Source: Antarcticibacterium sp. 1MA-6-2 (GTDB lineage: Bacteria; Bacteroidota; Bacteroidia; Flavobacteriales; Flavobacteriaceae). From it: a stretch of DNA of 64,000 nt. The notes under the pieces are model-generated. The model saw nothing but the letters and a program-made list of their open reading frames with translations, was not told the origin of the DNA and ran no database searches. Each line of letters begins with the position of its first letter. Position 1 is the stretch's first letter. Location of the stretch: positions 4,319,005-4,383,004 of the forward strand of contig NZ_CP091036.1 of NCBI RefSeq assembly GCF_021535135.1, read 5' to 3'. Of this stretch, positions 19,451 to 30,328 are shown piece by piece. The position numbers were made by a program, and so were the translations under genes.

Positions 19451-19735
19451 CTAAGTCGTTTCCTCTTCGGCTGTTACAGGATCAATTACAGCCATAACCT
19501 TATTTACTGAGTTAGCGGGGAAGCCTCCCTGCCTGGCATGTTCTTGTATCATTTCTTCATTTGGAGCATTGTAGATACAGTAGATTTTATTTCCTGTAAC
19601 ATAGCTATGAACCCAGTTTATCTGGGGTCCCAGGTTTTGCAAAACTCCACAGGAGGTTTGGGAAATAGATTTTAGTTGATCTGCAGAAAGTTCCCCGGCG
19701 CCGGGAATTTCCCTTTCAATTACAAATTTTGGCAT
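19451..19735 (-). CDS. DUF4242 (SCO4226-like) nickel-binding-type small protein
   Basis: A 94-aa protein with the DUF4242 pattern: MPKFVIEREIPGAGELSADQ, INWVHSYVTGNKIYCIYNAP and EMIQEHARQGGFPANSVNKV. The family adopts a ferredoxin-like dimeric fold; a Streptomyces member binds nickel at the dimer interface through His/Cys-type ligands. His and Cys residues are present here (HSYV, IYCIY, EHARQ). Its physiological role is unknown. It is followed upstream by about 200 bases with no clear feature. Confidence 0.82.
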   Translation of the reverse strand: MPKFVIEREIPGAGELSADQLKSISQTSCGVLQNLGPQINWVHSYVTGNKIYCIYNAPNEEMIQEHARQGGFPANSVNKVMAVIDPVTAEEETT

Positions 19736-19937
19736 GACATTAATGAATTAATTGATCCTACTCTTCTGGCTTTTCGGTTTCTCCCCGTTTAACTCCGGTG
19801 ACGGCCACTAAGTCACAATACAATTAAATAGTATTACCTGCAAAAAAGAAGATGCAGTAGCTGGCTGGTAAAAAGAATTACTATCTAATTTACTGATTTT
19901 CCGGATTTAAGGTCTTGCTTGAGGAAAAAAAGTTAAA

Positions 19938-21808
19938 TTAAAACTCAATGGCAGTGACAACTTCTAATATTATTTCCTCTCCTAACTCTTCTTCTATTTC
20001 GTTTTTAATTCGTTTTATATCTTCATCCTTGAGAGAACTGGAGCCAACAAGTCTCACTGAAACTCTTAAAGGAGTACCCAGCCTTACTTTTACATTTCTT
20101 AAAACAACTTTGTCAAATGTTGCCTTCTCCAGGATATTTGTGAAAGCGGCTTCTTCCTGAATACGATTAAAGGATAGAGAAAGGGGGATCATAACAAGTA
20201 TAACTATTAGCAGTGTGTACACCAATCCCATTCTGGCCCGTTTAAAAGGGGCAAAACCTAACAGAAGAAAAGTAATTCCTGCAAATAATATAATTCCTGC
20301 CATGTTAGTGAGATAAAGCAGGAAAGCACCTGAAAATACTTCCCAGCTCCACCAGCCAATTCCTATTCCCGCAACGGCAAGAGGAGGAACAAGAGCCACC
20401 GCAATAGCGACTCCCGCAAGACTCTTAGCAATCTCTTCTTTGGCATGAGCATAAGCTGCAGCAATACCCGATGCCACTGCTATACCGAGGTCAAGAAGAG
20501 TAGGAGAGAGTCGTGCATCAATTTCGGGAGTGAGAACTTTTAATGGGATCATTAAACTAACAACCGCTGCAAAAGTAAGTGCCACCAGGGTTCCAATGAG
20601 AATTGTAATTATGCCCTTTTTAAGCATGTTTGTGTCATACCTCACCATTCCCATAGAAAAAGAAACTATAGGAGATATAATGGGCGCAAGGATCATAGCT
20701 CCAATAATTACCGGAGAAGAGTTTCCAAACAGTCCAAAGGTGGCAATAACGGCAGAGAGGATCATCATCACCACAAAAGGAGATGAAACTTTTGCATTTT
20801 CTCTTAGCACCTTGAAAAGTTCCTGAAACTCTTCTGTAGTAGCCCGGGGCAAAATAGGGAGTTTTCTTTTAGTAAGTTCGTCTCTTAATTCCCCTTTAGG
20901 CAGCTTTTCTGTCTTAAAACTCTTTTTTTCTCCTCCTCCGTTTTCTTCGGTAGCATAAATGCTTTTTTGTTTTAAAAGAAGGGCTTCCTGTTTAACCTCC
21001 AGTATAATAACCTCTGCAGAATTCTTTAAACCATCTACGGTAAAATCGATAGCTGTTTCATTTTCAATCTTTAAATAAGGTGCTTTTATTTGACCTATAA
21101 ATGAGGGTAAGACATCCATAGGCTTTTTCCGAGGCATCAAACTTCGCAACAGAAACCAGAATAATTCAAAGACATTCTGGGGAGAAAGTATCAACACATG
21201 AAACATTCCGTCGTTAGTAGCACTTTTGGAAATAAGTCTTTTTGATACTACAGAGTTTAAAGGATGCTCAACTACAATCATTCCCAGTGCAGATGTAAGG
21301 ACAATCTTCTCCTCGTCTGAACTTAGTCTAAAAGATCTATGAGTTAAAGAAGGTAACTTTTTAAGGTTTTTTAGAAAATTTACAACCTCCTGCACAAAAG
21401 ATCTTTTTACAGGTGCCTCAGTCAATGCAAAAACATCTCCGATATTTACTGCCTGGAACACGGGCTTTCCGTTACAAAAAAGAAAATCTAACCTGTGACT
21501 GTCCTTACTATCCAGGATTTCCTTGACGGCTTCTTCTAATTTGCCGGAAGTTCCCAAACCTTTAGAGGTATAGGTGTTCCCGGGGTGGGGTAGTACTCCC
21601 CACTAAGCCAATGACGTTCCCCCGCTAGAGGAAGGAAACCTCTTAAATCTTCATCGTTTAAGTAGGCTATAACAGTTGCTCCTTCTTCTGCATTGAAATC
21701 ATCAGGAAAAGGAAATTCTACCGTTCTTGTCTCACATTTAGACAGAAGGGGAAGAACATTTTTTTTTACTGTTTCTATATCAGCTGTTTGATGTAGAATA
21801 TAATACAT
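19938..21808 (-). CDS. DUF389/TIGR00341 membrane protein with a diacylglycerol-kinase-like N-terminal region (frame broken at about 21555)
   Basis: About 622 aa. The N-terminal 320 residues include PLKGLGTSGKLEEAVKEIL, HRLDFLFCNGKPVFQAVNIGD and NDGMFHVLILSP, resembling the C-terminal half of YegS/DAGK-type lipid kinases. The C-terminal half is the DUF389 membrane domain with about six helices (PFVVMMILSAVIATFGLFGN, PVIIGAMILAPIISPIVSFS, ALVPPLAVAGIGIG). The frame is broken where ...GTPIPLK meets GLGTSGK (one A missing in an AAA run near 21560); the apparent start at 21557 is internal. The role is unknown; DUF389 proteins are thought to be transporters. Confidence 0.75.
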
Positions 21809-21923
21809 AGAAGTTCATTGCGGTTAGTCTCCTGCAAGATAACATTTTTAAAAACCAGGCCTTTGCTTTTAACCTTAGCCTGCCATGCAGTAGTAGTTGA
21901 TGTTAAGGGACGAAATATTCAGC

Positions 21924-22506
21924 CTAGGCCATTATATTTTCCAGCTTTAAATGTTGAAGAAGCATTATAGTTTTGGCATCTTTTAATTCCCCGGTTCTCA
22001 CCATTTCCCAGGCTTTTTTAAAAGGCATTTCTATAACTTCTATTTCTTCCTGTTCTTCTTCAAGCCCTCCACCTTCATCTACCTTCATATCATTGGAATA
22101 TTCAGCAACAAAAAAGTGCATAATTTCTGTAACAGAGCCTGGTGACATATAGGCTTCAAAAATTTTCACAGGATTTGAGATATTATAACCTGTTTCCTCC
22201 CTCGCTTCTTTAATTACACAATCCTTGGGAGTATCATTTTCTAAAAGACTAAGCACAGGCTTCTGTAAGATAACCATTGGTGTTATGGTTTAAATAGGTG
22301 GGGAGTCGAAATTGCCGGGTAAGGACGATCATTTTTGTGGATTTATTATATAATAACACAGTAGCGCCATCCCCTGTGTCATAACTCTCCCTTGTTTGCT
22401 CTTCCCAATCCCCAACTTTAGTTCTAATATCAAAAGTTATTTCATTTAATTTCCCCCAGTTATTTGAGAGAACTTTATTTTTTTTAATTTTTATATTTTC
22501 TTCCAA
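21924..22506 (-). CDS. nudK: NUDIX hydrolase, GDP-mannose pyrophosphatase NudK-like (frame broken at 22250)
   Basis: A protein of about 193 aa. The N-terminal part (GDGATVLLYNKSTKMIVLTRQFRLPTY) and the Nudix box (GLLENDTPKDCVIKEAREETGY, with REETG intact) are in different frames. The break at 22248-22254 is an RCCGGY lesion: restoring GCCGGT gives TEACAGLLEND, the exact family junction. NudK hydrolyses GDP-mannose and related sugar nucleotides to the sugar phosphate and nucleoside monophosphate, requiring Mg2+. The apparent second start at 22277 is internal. The gene is probably intact in the cell. Confidence 0.85.
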
Positions 22507-22685
22507 GGATTATAATTTTCATTTGATTGCTCGAAATTATTAATTCTATTTCCGTTGTGCAGCAGGTTTATTATTTCTTTAGCAAAAGATTTTAAGGAAT
22601 TTCGAAACAGGTAATAAACCCATTTCTCGAGAGCCCCATATTTTTTATATTATATTTACTTTTCTCAGGATTTATCTTACTCAGG

Positions 22686-23138
22686 ATGAAAAAATTTCAA
22701 AAAACTGTAATAACCATGACCGCAATATTTTTCTCATTAGTTACCTCTGCTCAAAATTTTCACTTTAACAAGGATCACGATGCGTTACAGGTGAAAAATT
22801 TAGAAAGATCAGCAAATTTTTATAAAGATATATTGAAGTTGAAGGAAATTGAAAACGGAGGATTGGGAAGCCATATTCGGTGGTTCCAACTCAATAATTC
22901 TGTTCAAATTCACCTTATTGAAAGTGAAGAAAGAACTCAAAAGAAAAAAGGGATCCACATGGCTTTTAATACTGATAAGCTCGAGGAATTCATGGATTTT
23001 TTAAAATCTAAAAATGTGCATTTTGAGAATTGGCCTGGTGAAAAAAATACTACTAATGACAGGCCGGATGGTGTTAAACAAATCTACTTTCAGGATCCCG
23101 ACGGTTACTGGATTGAAGTGAACGACGGGAAATTATAA
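22686..23138 (+). CDS. Secreted VOC (glyoxalase/bleomycin-resistance-like) family protein
   Basis: A 150-aa protein with a signal peptide (MKKFQKTVITMTAIFFSLVTSAQ) and a single VOC module: HDALQVKNLERSANFYKDIL, GIHMAFNTDKLEEFMDFLK and IYFQDPDGYWIEVND. The possible metal ligands His32-equivalent (NKDHDALQV), His (GIHMAF) and Glu (YWIEVND) are present, but the substrate is unknown. A signal peptide on a VOC protein is less common than a cytoplasmic location. The gene stands alone between divergent and convergent neighbours. Confidence 0.82.
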   Translation: MKKFQKTVITMTAIFFSLVTSAQNFHFNKDHDALQVKNLERSANFYKDILKLKEIENGGLGSHIRWFQLNNSVQIHLIESEERTQKKKGIHMAFNTDKLEEFMDFLKSKNVHFENWPGEKNTTNDRPDGVKQIYFQDPDGYWIEVNDGKL

Positions 23139-23319
23139 GTTCAAGGTTCAAAGGTTTTTGTTGAATATACCTGAATAAGGGTGCCCATTTTCAATTAATA
23201 TAAACTTTGAAAATGATCTGTAATTTAACGAAGTGCTTTAAAATATTTGGCAAATTCACCGATACCTATTTAGCATGGTTTAGGGAGAATTGAGTATTTG
23301 TAGTTAAGCCAGGGATATT

Positions 23320-24607
23320 CTAATTACTGCCGGAGATATCACATTCAAAGCATTTAAGAAGGTTAGGATTAAGTTCAAGGTCTTCTGAACCTTTTAAGGG
23401 TTTAGAAAGAAAATCTCTTTCTTCGATAATACTTCTAAAAGAAATGGCATAATCAACCAGGTCTTCCCGTCGCTGCTTTATTTTTTCTACGATTTCTTCG
23501 CCGTTAAGTTTGTATAATTCTTTCGGTAAGGTTTTAAGAGCTGCAATAATGTTGGTGTTACTTAATTTTTCCTGAAGAATCTTAGCTTCTGAAATATACA
23601 CCTCTTCCGGAGTACCTTTAAGGAAGTAAACATCCATAGGATATACCAATCCCGGTAAATAGTCTATTTCCTCCTCGAATGGACGCACCAGGGGCTCTAC
23701 ATTTTTGTTGGAAATAATTGTGGGAATCACTCCCTCCAGTTTAAAAAATGCGTTATCCCGGTCCCCGGGTAACGGGATAGCTTTATACTTATTACCAGAA
23801 TTTTGAAGCACCCATCCCCATTGCTTCGCGTGCCTGTCCCAGTCTCCTATTAATAAATCAAAAAGTCGTGCTCTAACCAGGGCAGCTTTGTCTATGCTTA
23901 GATCTTCCCTTATTTTAAGCTTTAGTTCCTGTAGATCTTCTGTTTCTACTATTTCTGCAACATTGCTATACGGAGTCCAGTTTACTTTACCTTCCGTTTC
24001 ATATTCCAGCAGGTACAGCTAGGTTTCCATAATCCTTATTAAAATCTCCTAAAACGTCCTGTTTAGGCACAAACACAGGTTTTGGATTCGTGTGCAGCAC
24101 CCCCGCAAATTCTGCCAGGGCAGCAGCAGCAACTGCAGCGTAAGGATGTTGTGCAGAGATTCCATCTATAATAATATTTTCAAGGCCAAGGGTTTTGGCA
24201 ACTTCTGGCACGTGAGATTCCGGATCTTTATTTATACTTCTTAAGGAATACAGGGTGCCGTTAGCACTTTGAAGCCGGAGAGAATGAGTTTGTGATCCGC
24301 CACCTTCTTTAATTATTTTCATTCCGCCCTTAAGGGTGTCAAGAAAAACTACAGGCACTGTAACAGCTGTAGACCAGGCCCGACGGTAATTTGAACCCTG
24401 CATAGTCTCTTTTAAAAAGTTCCCCGTATATAAAGTACTTGCGGCAACAAGTATTGAATCATGTTCCCTGAAATTAAAATTATCCAGATCATCTACATTG
24501 CTGATTTTTGCTGTCCCTATTAATTTGTCATTTCCTGAAACCGATAGATATACCAATCCCACGAAAAGAATCAGGATGATAAGGAGAAACCATAAAATTT
24601 TTTTCAT
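23320..24607 (-). CDS. Membrane-anchored protein with an atypical-kinase-like core (frame broken at 24020)
   Basis: About 428 aa after repair. One N-terminal membrane helix (residues 4-24), then TKIIKEGGGSQTHSLRLQ and GTLYSLRSINKDPESHVP, which look like an ATP-binding hairpin and lysine strand. LLIGDWDRHAKQWGW resembles the catalytic loop, and PLPGDRDNAFFK the metal-binding Asp, of HipA/FAM20/CotH-type atypical kinases. The break at 24018-24024 is an RCCGGY lesion: ACCGGC restores YGNRLYLLEYETEG. Similar segments occur, from memory, inside larger phosphoesterase-barrel proteins of Bacteroidota; here the unit stands alone. Kinase activity is inference from motif spacing only. Confidence 0.65.
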
Positions 24608-24685
24608 TGGTCTTATTTGGAATATCTACTTAAATGAAATTTAATAAAAAATAGCGGGACTATAAGAGAGAAAAAAAGTTCACAC

Positions 24686-25222
24686 CTAAACTTCTTTAAG
24701 TTCAAAATCCTCAATTTTATTCCAATTTTTTCCATCGTGTATTAGAAGAGAAATAGAATCAGTTTGAAAAGACCCCTGGTATTCTTTATTCTGAAAATGT
24801 TCCCAGGCTGAAGTAAAATTGCCGGGACTTAAATCTCTGGTTGCTATTGTAAGGTGAGGATTATAACTTTTCTCATCCTTAGAAAACTGAAAAATAGAGG
24901 AGAAATATTGTTGTAAAGCGTTGTGTAAATTTATAAGTGCCGCTTTATGTTCTATCTTAACAAAAATTACTTTGGGAGGAAAACTGCCGAAGCCTTTAAG
25001 TTTCAGGTCAAAAACAGGTTGTGCCTCTGCAAATACTTATAGGTTATCTATAAGGTTCTTTTCCTGAAGTTCCAGTATTTTAAATGGACTTTTCAAAGTA
25101 ATATGTGCGGGAAGTTTTAAAGCATGTTTTGCACCATATTTCAGGGCAATTTCCATCTTGAAATCTTTTATCTGTCTCCTAATGTCTTCAGGAGGTAAAA
25201 TGGCGATAAAATACAATTTCAA
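24686..25222 (-). CDS. 2'-5' RNA ligase / 2H phosphoesterase family protein (apparent in-frame stop)
   Basis: A 178-aa frame with both hallmark HxT/S motifs: His40 in PAHITLKS and the C-terminal SYNPHLTIATRD. The family (ThpR/LigT) hydrolyses or ligates 2'-5' or cyclic phosphodiester bonds in RNA. An in-frame TAA at 25037-25039 interrupts LIDNL-VFAEAQPVF, yet the reading frame continues perfectly on both sides. The six bases ATAAGT (coding strand, 25035-25040) sit where ACCGGT would give LPVFAEAQ, so this is the length-neutral form of the RCCGGY lesion. The gene is likely intact. Confidence 0.82.
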
Positions 25223-25254
25223 AGTTTTACCTTCAGGATTAATAGAAAACTTTC

Positions 25255-26028
25255 TTAGTAATCAGAATATTCTGTAGGATAAAGAAAATTGATATCTATA
25301 TGAGAAACATTATCCTTGTATTTTTCCAATGCGCTCATCTTGTGCCATACAGGAGAGTCTCCAAAATTTTTCCAGTGCAGGTCACGGCTTTCCTGATCTT
25401 CAAAAGTAGTGAGGTACATTAGATTTGGCATATGTGGGCTTACTATAACTTCCCCGTAAAAGACTGCATTAAAACCAAGTTCATCAAAAAGTTTAATTTC
25501 ACCTCCTTCATTAAACATTTCTATCTTGTTTTGAAGGTAAGCCTCAGTTGGAGCCTGGTAGCTCCTTAACTCATAGATCCTTTTTTCTCTGGCTGAAGTT
25601 AAAGTAGACGGTTTCATTTGTGGCATATGTTTAAATGCTGAAAGAAGAATTACTTCAACCCTGCTGTAAGGTGGATTTTTAGCTGAAGCCTTGAGGTAGT
25701 CTACTCCTTCTTTTTTGTAAACTACATCCTCTAATAATTCTTTTTCTACTTTGTCCAGCTGCTCAATTGAGGAAAAAGGAACAAGAACGAAAAGTTTATT
25801 TATACTATCTGCAATTGGTTTAAAAACTCCAATTTCAGCAATATTCTTTCGTTTTAGTGCGGGGATGTAAGCGTCCTTTAAATATTCCTCGGTTACTTTA
25901 CTCTGAGACTCATTTTCAAAATTATAAATCTTTAATTGATAATATTAAGGTTCTTCCTGTGCCATTAAAAAAAGAGGCAAAAGTATAAGTACTAAAGTTG
26001 TAGTAAATGATCTTATTGATTGATGCAT
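25255..26028 (-). CDS. Secreted NIPSNAP family protein (apparent in-frame stop)
   Basis: A 257-aa frame from the ATG at 26028: signal peptide (SFTTTLVLILLPLFLMAQ), then two NIPSNAP modules (YYQLKIYNFENESQSKVTEE ... and RIYELRSYQAPTEAYLQNKI ... NLMYLTTFEDQESRDLHWKN). The family is a ferredoxin-like dimeric alpha/beta fold of unclear function. A TAA at 25945-25947 interrupts QEEP-YYQLK immediately after the signal peptide; both sides are in the same frame. CCTTAA in place of CCGGAA would explain it, but ACCGGA is intact elsewhere, so this stop is not clearly the RCCGGY lesion and could be a true mutation or another error. Confidence 0.75.
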
Positions 26029-26064
26029 AGAAAATAGTATAAGTTTTGTTCCTACCAATATAAG

Positions 26065-27273
26065 CTATTCCAAATCAATAACTACCTGGTGTTTTAAAAG
26101 GTCTTCAAAATTTTCGCGCTCTCTAATGAGGTGTGCTTTTTCTTTGTACCATAGCACCTCGGCTTACTTGTACCTTGAATTAAAGTTACTGGACATGGAG
26201 AAGCTGTAAGCTCCAGCGTTGCTAAAAGCCAAAATATCTCCTTCAGTAATTTCAGAAATACGACGATTCCCGGCAAAGGTATCTGTCTCACAAATATATC
26301 CTACTACCGAGTAAAATCGTGGCTTTCCCTGAGGATTTGAAATATTAGTAATTTCATGGTGGGAACCATATAACATAGGTCGAATAAGGTGGTTGAATCC
26401 TGTGTCTACACCTGCAAATACTGTAGAAGTAGTTTGTTTAATAACATTTACACGCGCCAAAAATTTACCTGCTTCACTTACAAGAAATTTTCCTGGCTCA
26501 AAAACAAGTGCCAGGTCCCGGCCATATGCTTTACAAAACTTTTTAAATCTTCCGGTGAGTTTTTCACCCAGTTCTTCAATATTTGTTTCTATGTCGCCAG
26601 GTTTATATGGGACTTTAAATCCGCTTCCAAAATCCAGAAACTCCAGGTCTTTAAAATGCTTTGCGGTATCAAAAAGAATTTCAGAGGCATAAAGAAAAAC
26701 CTCAATATCCAAAATGTCACTTCCCGTGTGCATGTGGATCCCGTTAATATTCATCCCTGTATTCTTGACGATCCTTAGTAAATGTGGGATTTGATGAATA
26801 GATATCCCAAATTTCGAATCAATATGTCCCACGGAAATATTAGTGTTTCCAATTACCATCACGTGGGGATTAATTCGAATACAAACGGGTGTTTTTGGAT
26901 GTTTGGCACCAAATTGTTCGAGAATAGAGAGGTTATCAATATTTATAGGCACTCCTAATGCAGAGACTTCCTCTATTTCCTCCAGAGAAACTCCATTTGG
27001 GGTATATAAGATTCTTGAGGGTTCAAAACCAGCTTTAAGACCTAACTGCACTTCCTGAATTGAAACCGTATCGAGGCCCGAACCTTGTTTTTCAAGAAGC
27101 TTCAAAATAGAAATATTGGAAGAAGCCTTTACAGCATAATTAATTCGAAGATCTTCTATCTTTCCAAAAGCATTTTTTAGCCGATTATACTGTGCAATTA
27201 TTTTTTCTGCATCGTACACATATACCGGGTCCCCAAATTCTTCGGCAATTTTTATTAGGTCATTTTCAGTCAT
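26065..27273 (-). CDS. lysA: Diaminopimelate decarboxylase (apparent in-frame stop near the C-terminus)
   Basis: A 402-aa PLP enzyme that decarboxylates meso-diaminopimelate to L-lysine. PLP lysine is Lys49 (NYAVKASSN). Other landmarks: HTGSDILD, FLDFGSGFKVPY, FEPGKFLVSEAG, GYICETDTFAG and NAGAYSFSMSSNFNSRY. A TAA at 26164-26166 cuts off the last 33 residues, but the frame continues into AEVLWYKEKAHLIRERE. Restoring GCCGGC at 26162-26167 gives NSRYKPAEVLW, the conserved PLP-phosphate/substrate-site ending, so this is a length-neutral RCCGGY lesion. Without this tail the dimer active site would be incomplete, so the gene is surely intact in vivo. Confidence 0.92.
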
Positions 27274-27430
27274 ATTCTCAAATTATAAGGTGCAAAAATA
27301 TATAGGAATTCCAAATATCAACAAGGAATGTGAAAATATAACACAAAAGGAAAAATTGTGTAAAATTTTAAATTTTACTCCAGGTCTCATTCCGTAGAGA
27401 AACAGGATGAAAAGAGGCCTGAGAAACAAA

Positions 27431-28650
27431 TTAATTTTCCTGAAAAACTTCCACAACCGTAGACCTATCCTCAAAATCGGGTTCAGCCTGTAATTTTTTC
27501 CTGCGCATAATTATAATGGCAAAAGCAATTAGAACTCCTATCCCGGCCATTACTGCACCTACAAGTGTGGAAGAAGCAATCCCATAACCCATTGCAATTG
27601 GAAGGCTTAGCAAAATAAGCACCAGATGCATTTCCCACGTTAAAGGCACTTTGATTAAGAGAAGATCCTAACATTTCAGATCCTTTTGCCGTGGTGATCA
27701 TAGCCATTTGAATAGGCGTGGAAAGGCAGAATGAAAAAGTACTTATTAAGAATGTGAGGACAAGTACAGCAATTTTGTCGGCAGCAAAGAGGGTATTACT
27801 TACAAGAAGAATAACCATTACAATTAAAGTAATAACTACTGCATTTATTGGTGAAAATTTTTCAGCCAGTTTTGCTCCTATAAAGTTACCTACAACCATT
27901 CCAATTCCCGCGAGGACCATCACATAACTTACTATACTTTCAGGATGGCCTGCCACGTTTGTTATTAAAGGAGCTATATAGCTGTACCACGCAAAGAAAC
28001 CTCCCGTACCAATAGTTGTAAGGAAGAAAACCATCCATAACTCTCCTCTTTTCAGGACTTTCACATCTTTTCTGAAACCATTATTAGATGATTTAGGCAG
28101 TTCAGGCATCCAGAATTTTATTCCCAGTACCGCCAAAACACCTACAACTCCCACTGCCAAGAAAGAAACACCCCAATAGTAATGTTGTCCCAGATATGTT
28201 CCCAAAGGTACACCAAGAACATTGGCGAGAGTAAGTCCAGTAAACATCATAGCGATGGCCTGAGCAGATTTTCCAGGTTTTGCAAGTTTCCCTGCAACTA
28301 CAGCACCTATTCCAAAGAACGCACCATGAGGTAAGCCCGATAAAAACCTTACTGCCAGTAGTGTATTATAACTGTATGCAAATGCAGATAAGGTATTAAA
28401 AATTGTGAACCACACCATGAGAAGCATAAGGATCTTATGTGCAGGCCACCTTCCAGCAATCCCGGTAAGCACTAAGTGCACCCACTACTACTCCTAATGC
28501 ATATGCTGAAATAAAATGACCTGCCTGCGGGATTGTAATATCAAGATCTTCTGCAACATTGGGCAGGATTCCCATGATTACAAATTCTGTCATTCCAATT
28601 CCAAAACCTCCAATTGCCAATGCTATTAACGCCTTCTTCATTTTCTCCAA
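27431..28650 (-). CDS. MFS transporter, AraJ-like DHA1 exporter family (frame broken twice)
   Basis: About 405 aa with twelve predicted membrane helices: KALIALAIGGFGIGMTEFVIMG opens the protein, and PHGAFFGIGAVVAGKLA and SSLNQSAFNVGNASGAYFAG are typical of the arabinose-efflux-like DHA1 group. Frame breaks at 28471-28477 and 27605-27611 are both RCCGGY lesions. ACCGGT restores VVVGAPVLTGIAGRW and GCCGGC restores YFAGLPIAMGYG, both matching the family. The substrate (sugar or drug) is unknown. The gene stands 157 bases upstream of lysA on the same strand. Confidence 0.88.
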
Positions 28651-28983
28651 AATTTTAAAGATGCAAAAATAAGGGAGAATAATAGAGTACAGCTGTATTC
28701 TGCCTCGAAAAATGCGATATCGTTGTAGTTTTTGTAGCTGTAAATTATTGATTTACAGGAGTAAAAAATCCTTTTTTGAAATCTTATCATAAATTTTAGC
28801 AGAAACAAAATTATTGTTTGGCTACCATATTCAAAACTTTAAAAGACCCCTCTTAAAACGACTTAATTTTTTCTGAAAACAGCTACTAATTCAATGAATA
28901 TCATAAACCTAAAAAAGGTTGGTTCATCTTATTACATTTGTTACTTTTGCTAACCGTAATTAATACTGAAGAAAAAGCAGATT
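28651..28983. other. Divergent intergenic region between the MFS exporter and sucC
   Basis: A 333-base AT-rich region between divergent genes. It holds the sucC promoter described separately; a promoter for the exporter must also lie here, but I could not place one. No ORF or notable palindrome was seen. Confidence 0.4.
28919..28949 (+). promoter_or_regulatory. Candidate Bacteroidota promoter of sucC
   Basis: TTG at 28919-28921 is followed after 20 bases by TACTTTTG (28942-28949), matching the Bacteroidota -33 TTG / -7 TAnnTTTG consensus. A second overlapping core, TACATTTG, is at 28933-28940. The ATG is 34 bases after the core. This is a motif match only. Confidence 0.5.
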
Positions 28984-30178
28984 ATGAACATACACGAGTA
29001 TCAAGGAAAAGAAATTTTAAGCAGCTTTGGAGTACGCACCCAGCGAGGTATTGTTGCTCATAACGCAAAAGAAGCAGTAGATGCTGCAAAAGAACTAACA
29101 GAGCAAACTACGGTACAGGATGGCACGTAATTAAGGCCCAGGTTCATGCAGGTGGACGTGGAAAAGGTGGCGGAGTTAAACTGGCCAAGAACCTTAAGGA
29201 AGTAGAAGAAATTGCAGGAAACATCATTGGGATGAACCTTGTTACTCCACAAACATCTGCTGAAGGAAAAAAGTTCATAAGGTATTAGTTGCCGAAGATG
29301 TGTATTATCCCGGTGATAGTGAGCCGGAAGAATATTATATGTCAGTGCTCTTAAATCGTGCAACGGGCCGTAACATGATAATGTATTCTACTGAAGGTGG
29401 AATGGACATTGAGACAGTGGCCGAAGAAACCCCGCATCTTATTTTTACTGAAGAAATAGACCCGGCTGTAGGGCTTATGCCTTTCCAGGCGAGAAAAGTT
29501 GCTTTTAACCTTGGATTAAGCGGGAATGCTTTTAAAGAAATGACAAAATTCGTTATGTCTCTTTATAAAGCTTATGAGAAATCTGATTCTTCACTTTTTG
29601 AAATTAACCCTGTTTTGAAGACAAGTGATGATAAGATAATGGCGGTAGATGCCAAAGTTACGTTGGATGATAATGCTCTTTTCCGTCATAAAGATTATGC
29701 AGAGATGAGAGATATTCTTGAGGAAAATCCTGTGGAAGTTGAGGCTAAAAGAGTAGGTCTTAATTATGTAGATCTTGACGGTAACGTAGGATGTATGGTT
29801 AATGGAGCTGGGCTTGCAATGGCAACTATGGACCTTATTAAGCAGGCGGGTGGAGAACCTGCGAATTTCCTTGATGTTGGAGGAACTGCCGATGCAAAGA
29901 GAGTAGAAGAAGCTTTTCGTCTAATACTTAAAGATCCAAGTGTAAAAGCTATTCTTGTAAATATATTTGGAGGAATTGTTCGTTGCGATCGTGTAGCTCA
30001 GGGTATCGTTGATGCTTATAAAAATATGGGAGATGCTATAACTGTTCCTATTATTGTAAGGTTACAGGGAACAAATGCTGATATTGCCAAAGAATTAATA
30101 GATAATAGCGGATTGGAAGTTTACAGTGCTGTAGAATTTCAGGAAGCGGCAGATAAGGTGCAGGAAGTGCTTTCTTAA
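28984..30178 (+). CDS. sucC: Succinate-CoA ligase (ADP-forming) beta subunit (frame broken twice)
   Basis: The TCA-cycle enzyme subunit carrying the ATP-grasp domain; it works with SucD, which is not in this window. [17 protein letters not shown] opens the protein; [45 protein letters not shown] and [17 protein letters not shown] are intact. Two one-base deletions break the frame: GGG read as GG at about 29123 ([12 protein letters not shown]) and GG read as G at about 29271 ([12 protein letters not shown]). Both are short G-runs, not RCCGGY lesions. An essential housekeeping gene with two indels points to sequence error. Repaired length is about 398 aa, as expected. Confidence 0.93.
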
Positions 30179-30201
30179 ATTTACTTTATCCAGTTTATAA
30201 C

Positions 30202-30228
30202 CCTGAAGATCTTCTTCAGGTTTTTTTT
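30202..30228 (+). terminator. Rho-independent terminator after sucC
   Basis: The stem CCTGAAGA/TCTTCAGG with a three-base loop is followed by eight T residues. It begins 24 bases after the sucC stop. Confidence 0.85.
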
Positions 30229-30328
30229 ATTTTTCTTCTTAAATTATTGTTAAAAAGGTCAAGTGCTGTAACATTGGGTAAGTTTTTCCAGTCTCTAAGG
30301 TATCAATCATCAATAAAAACGATCAGTT

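Noticed and set aside
20530..20826. Plus-strand ORF opposite the DUF389 membrane domain
   Set aside because: Its hydrophobic repeats mirror the opposite-strand transmembrane codons; there is no start context or homology.
25945..25947. NIPSNAP in-frame TAA counted as an RCCGGY lesion
   Set aside because: The surrounding bases (CCTTAATAT) fit CCGGAATAT better, and ACCGGA is intact at many other places, so I left it unexplained.
26389..26778. Plus-strand ORFs of 99-129 codons inside lysA
   Set aside because: They are antisense shadows of a fully conserved PLP enzyme.
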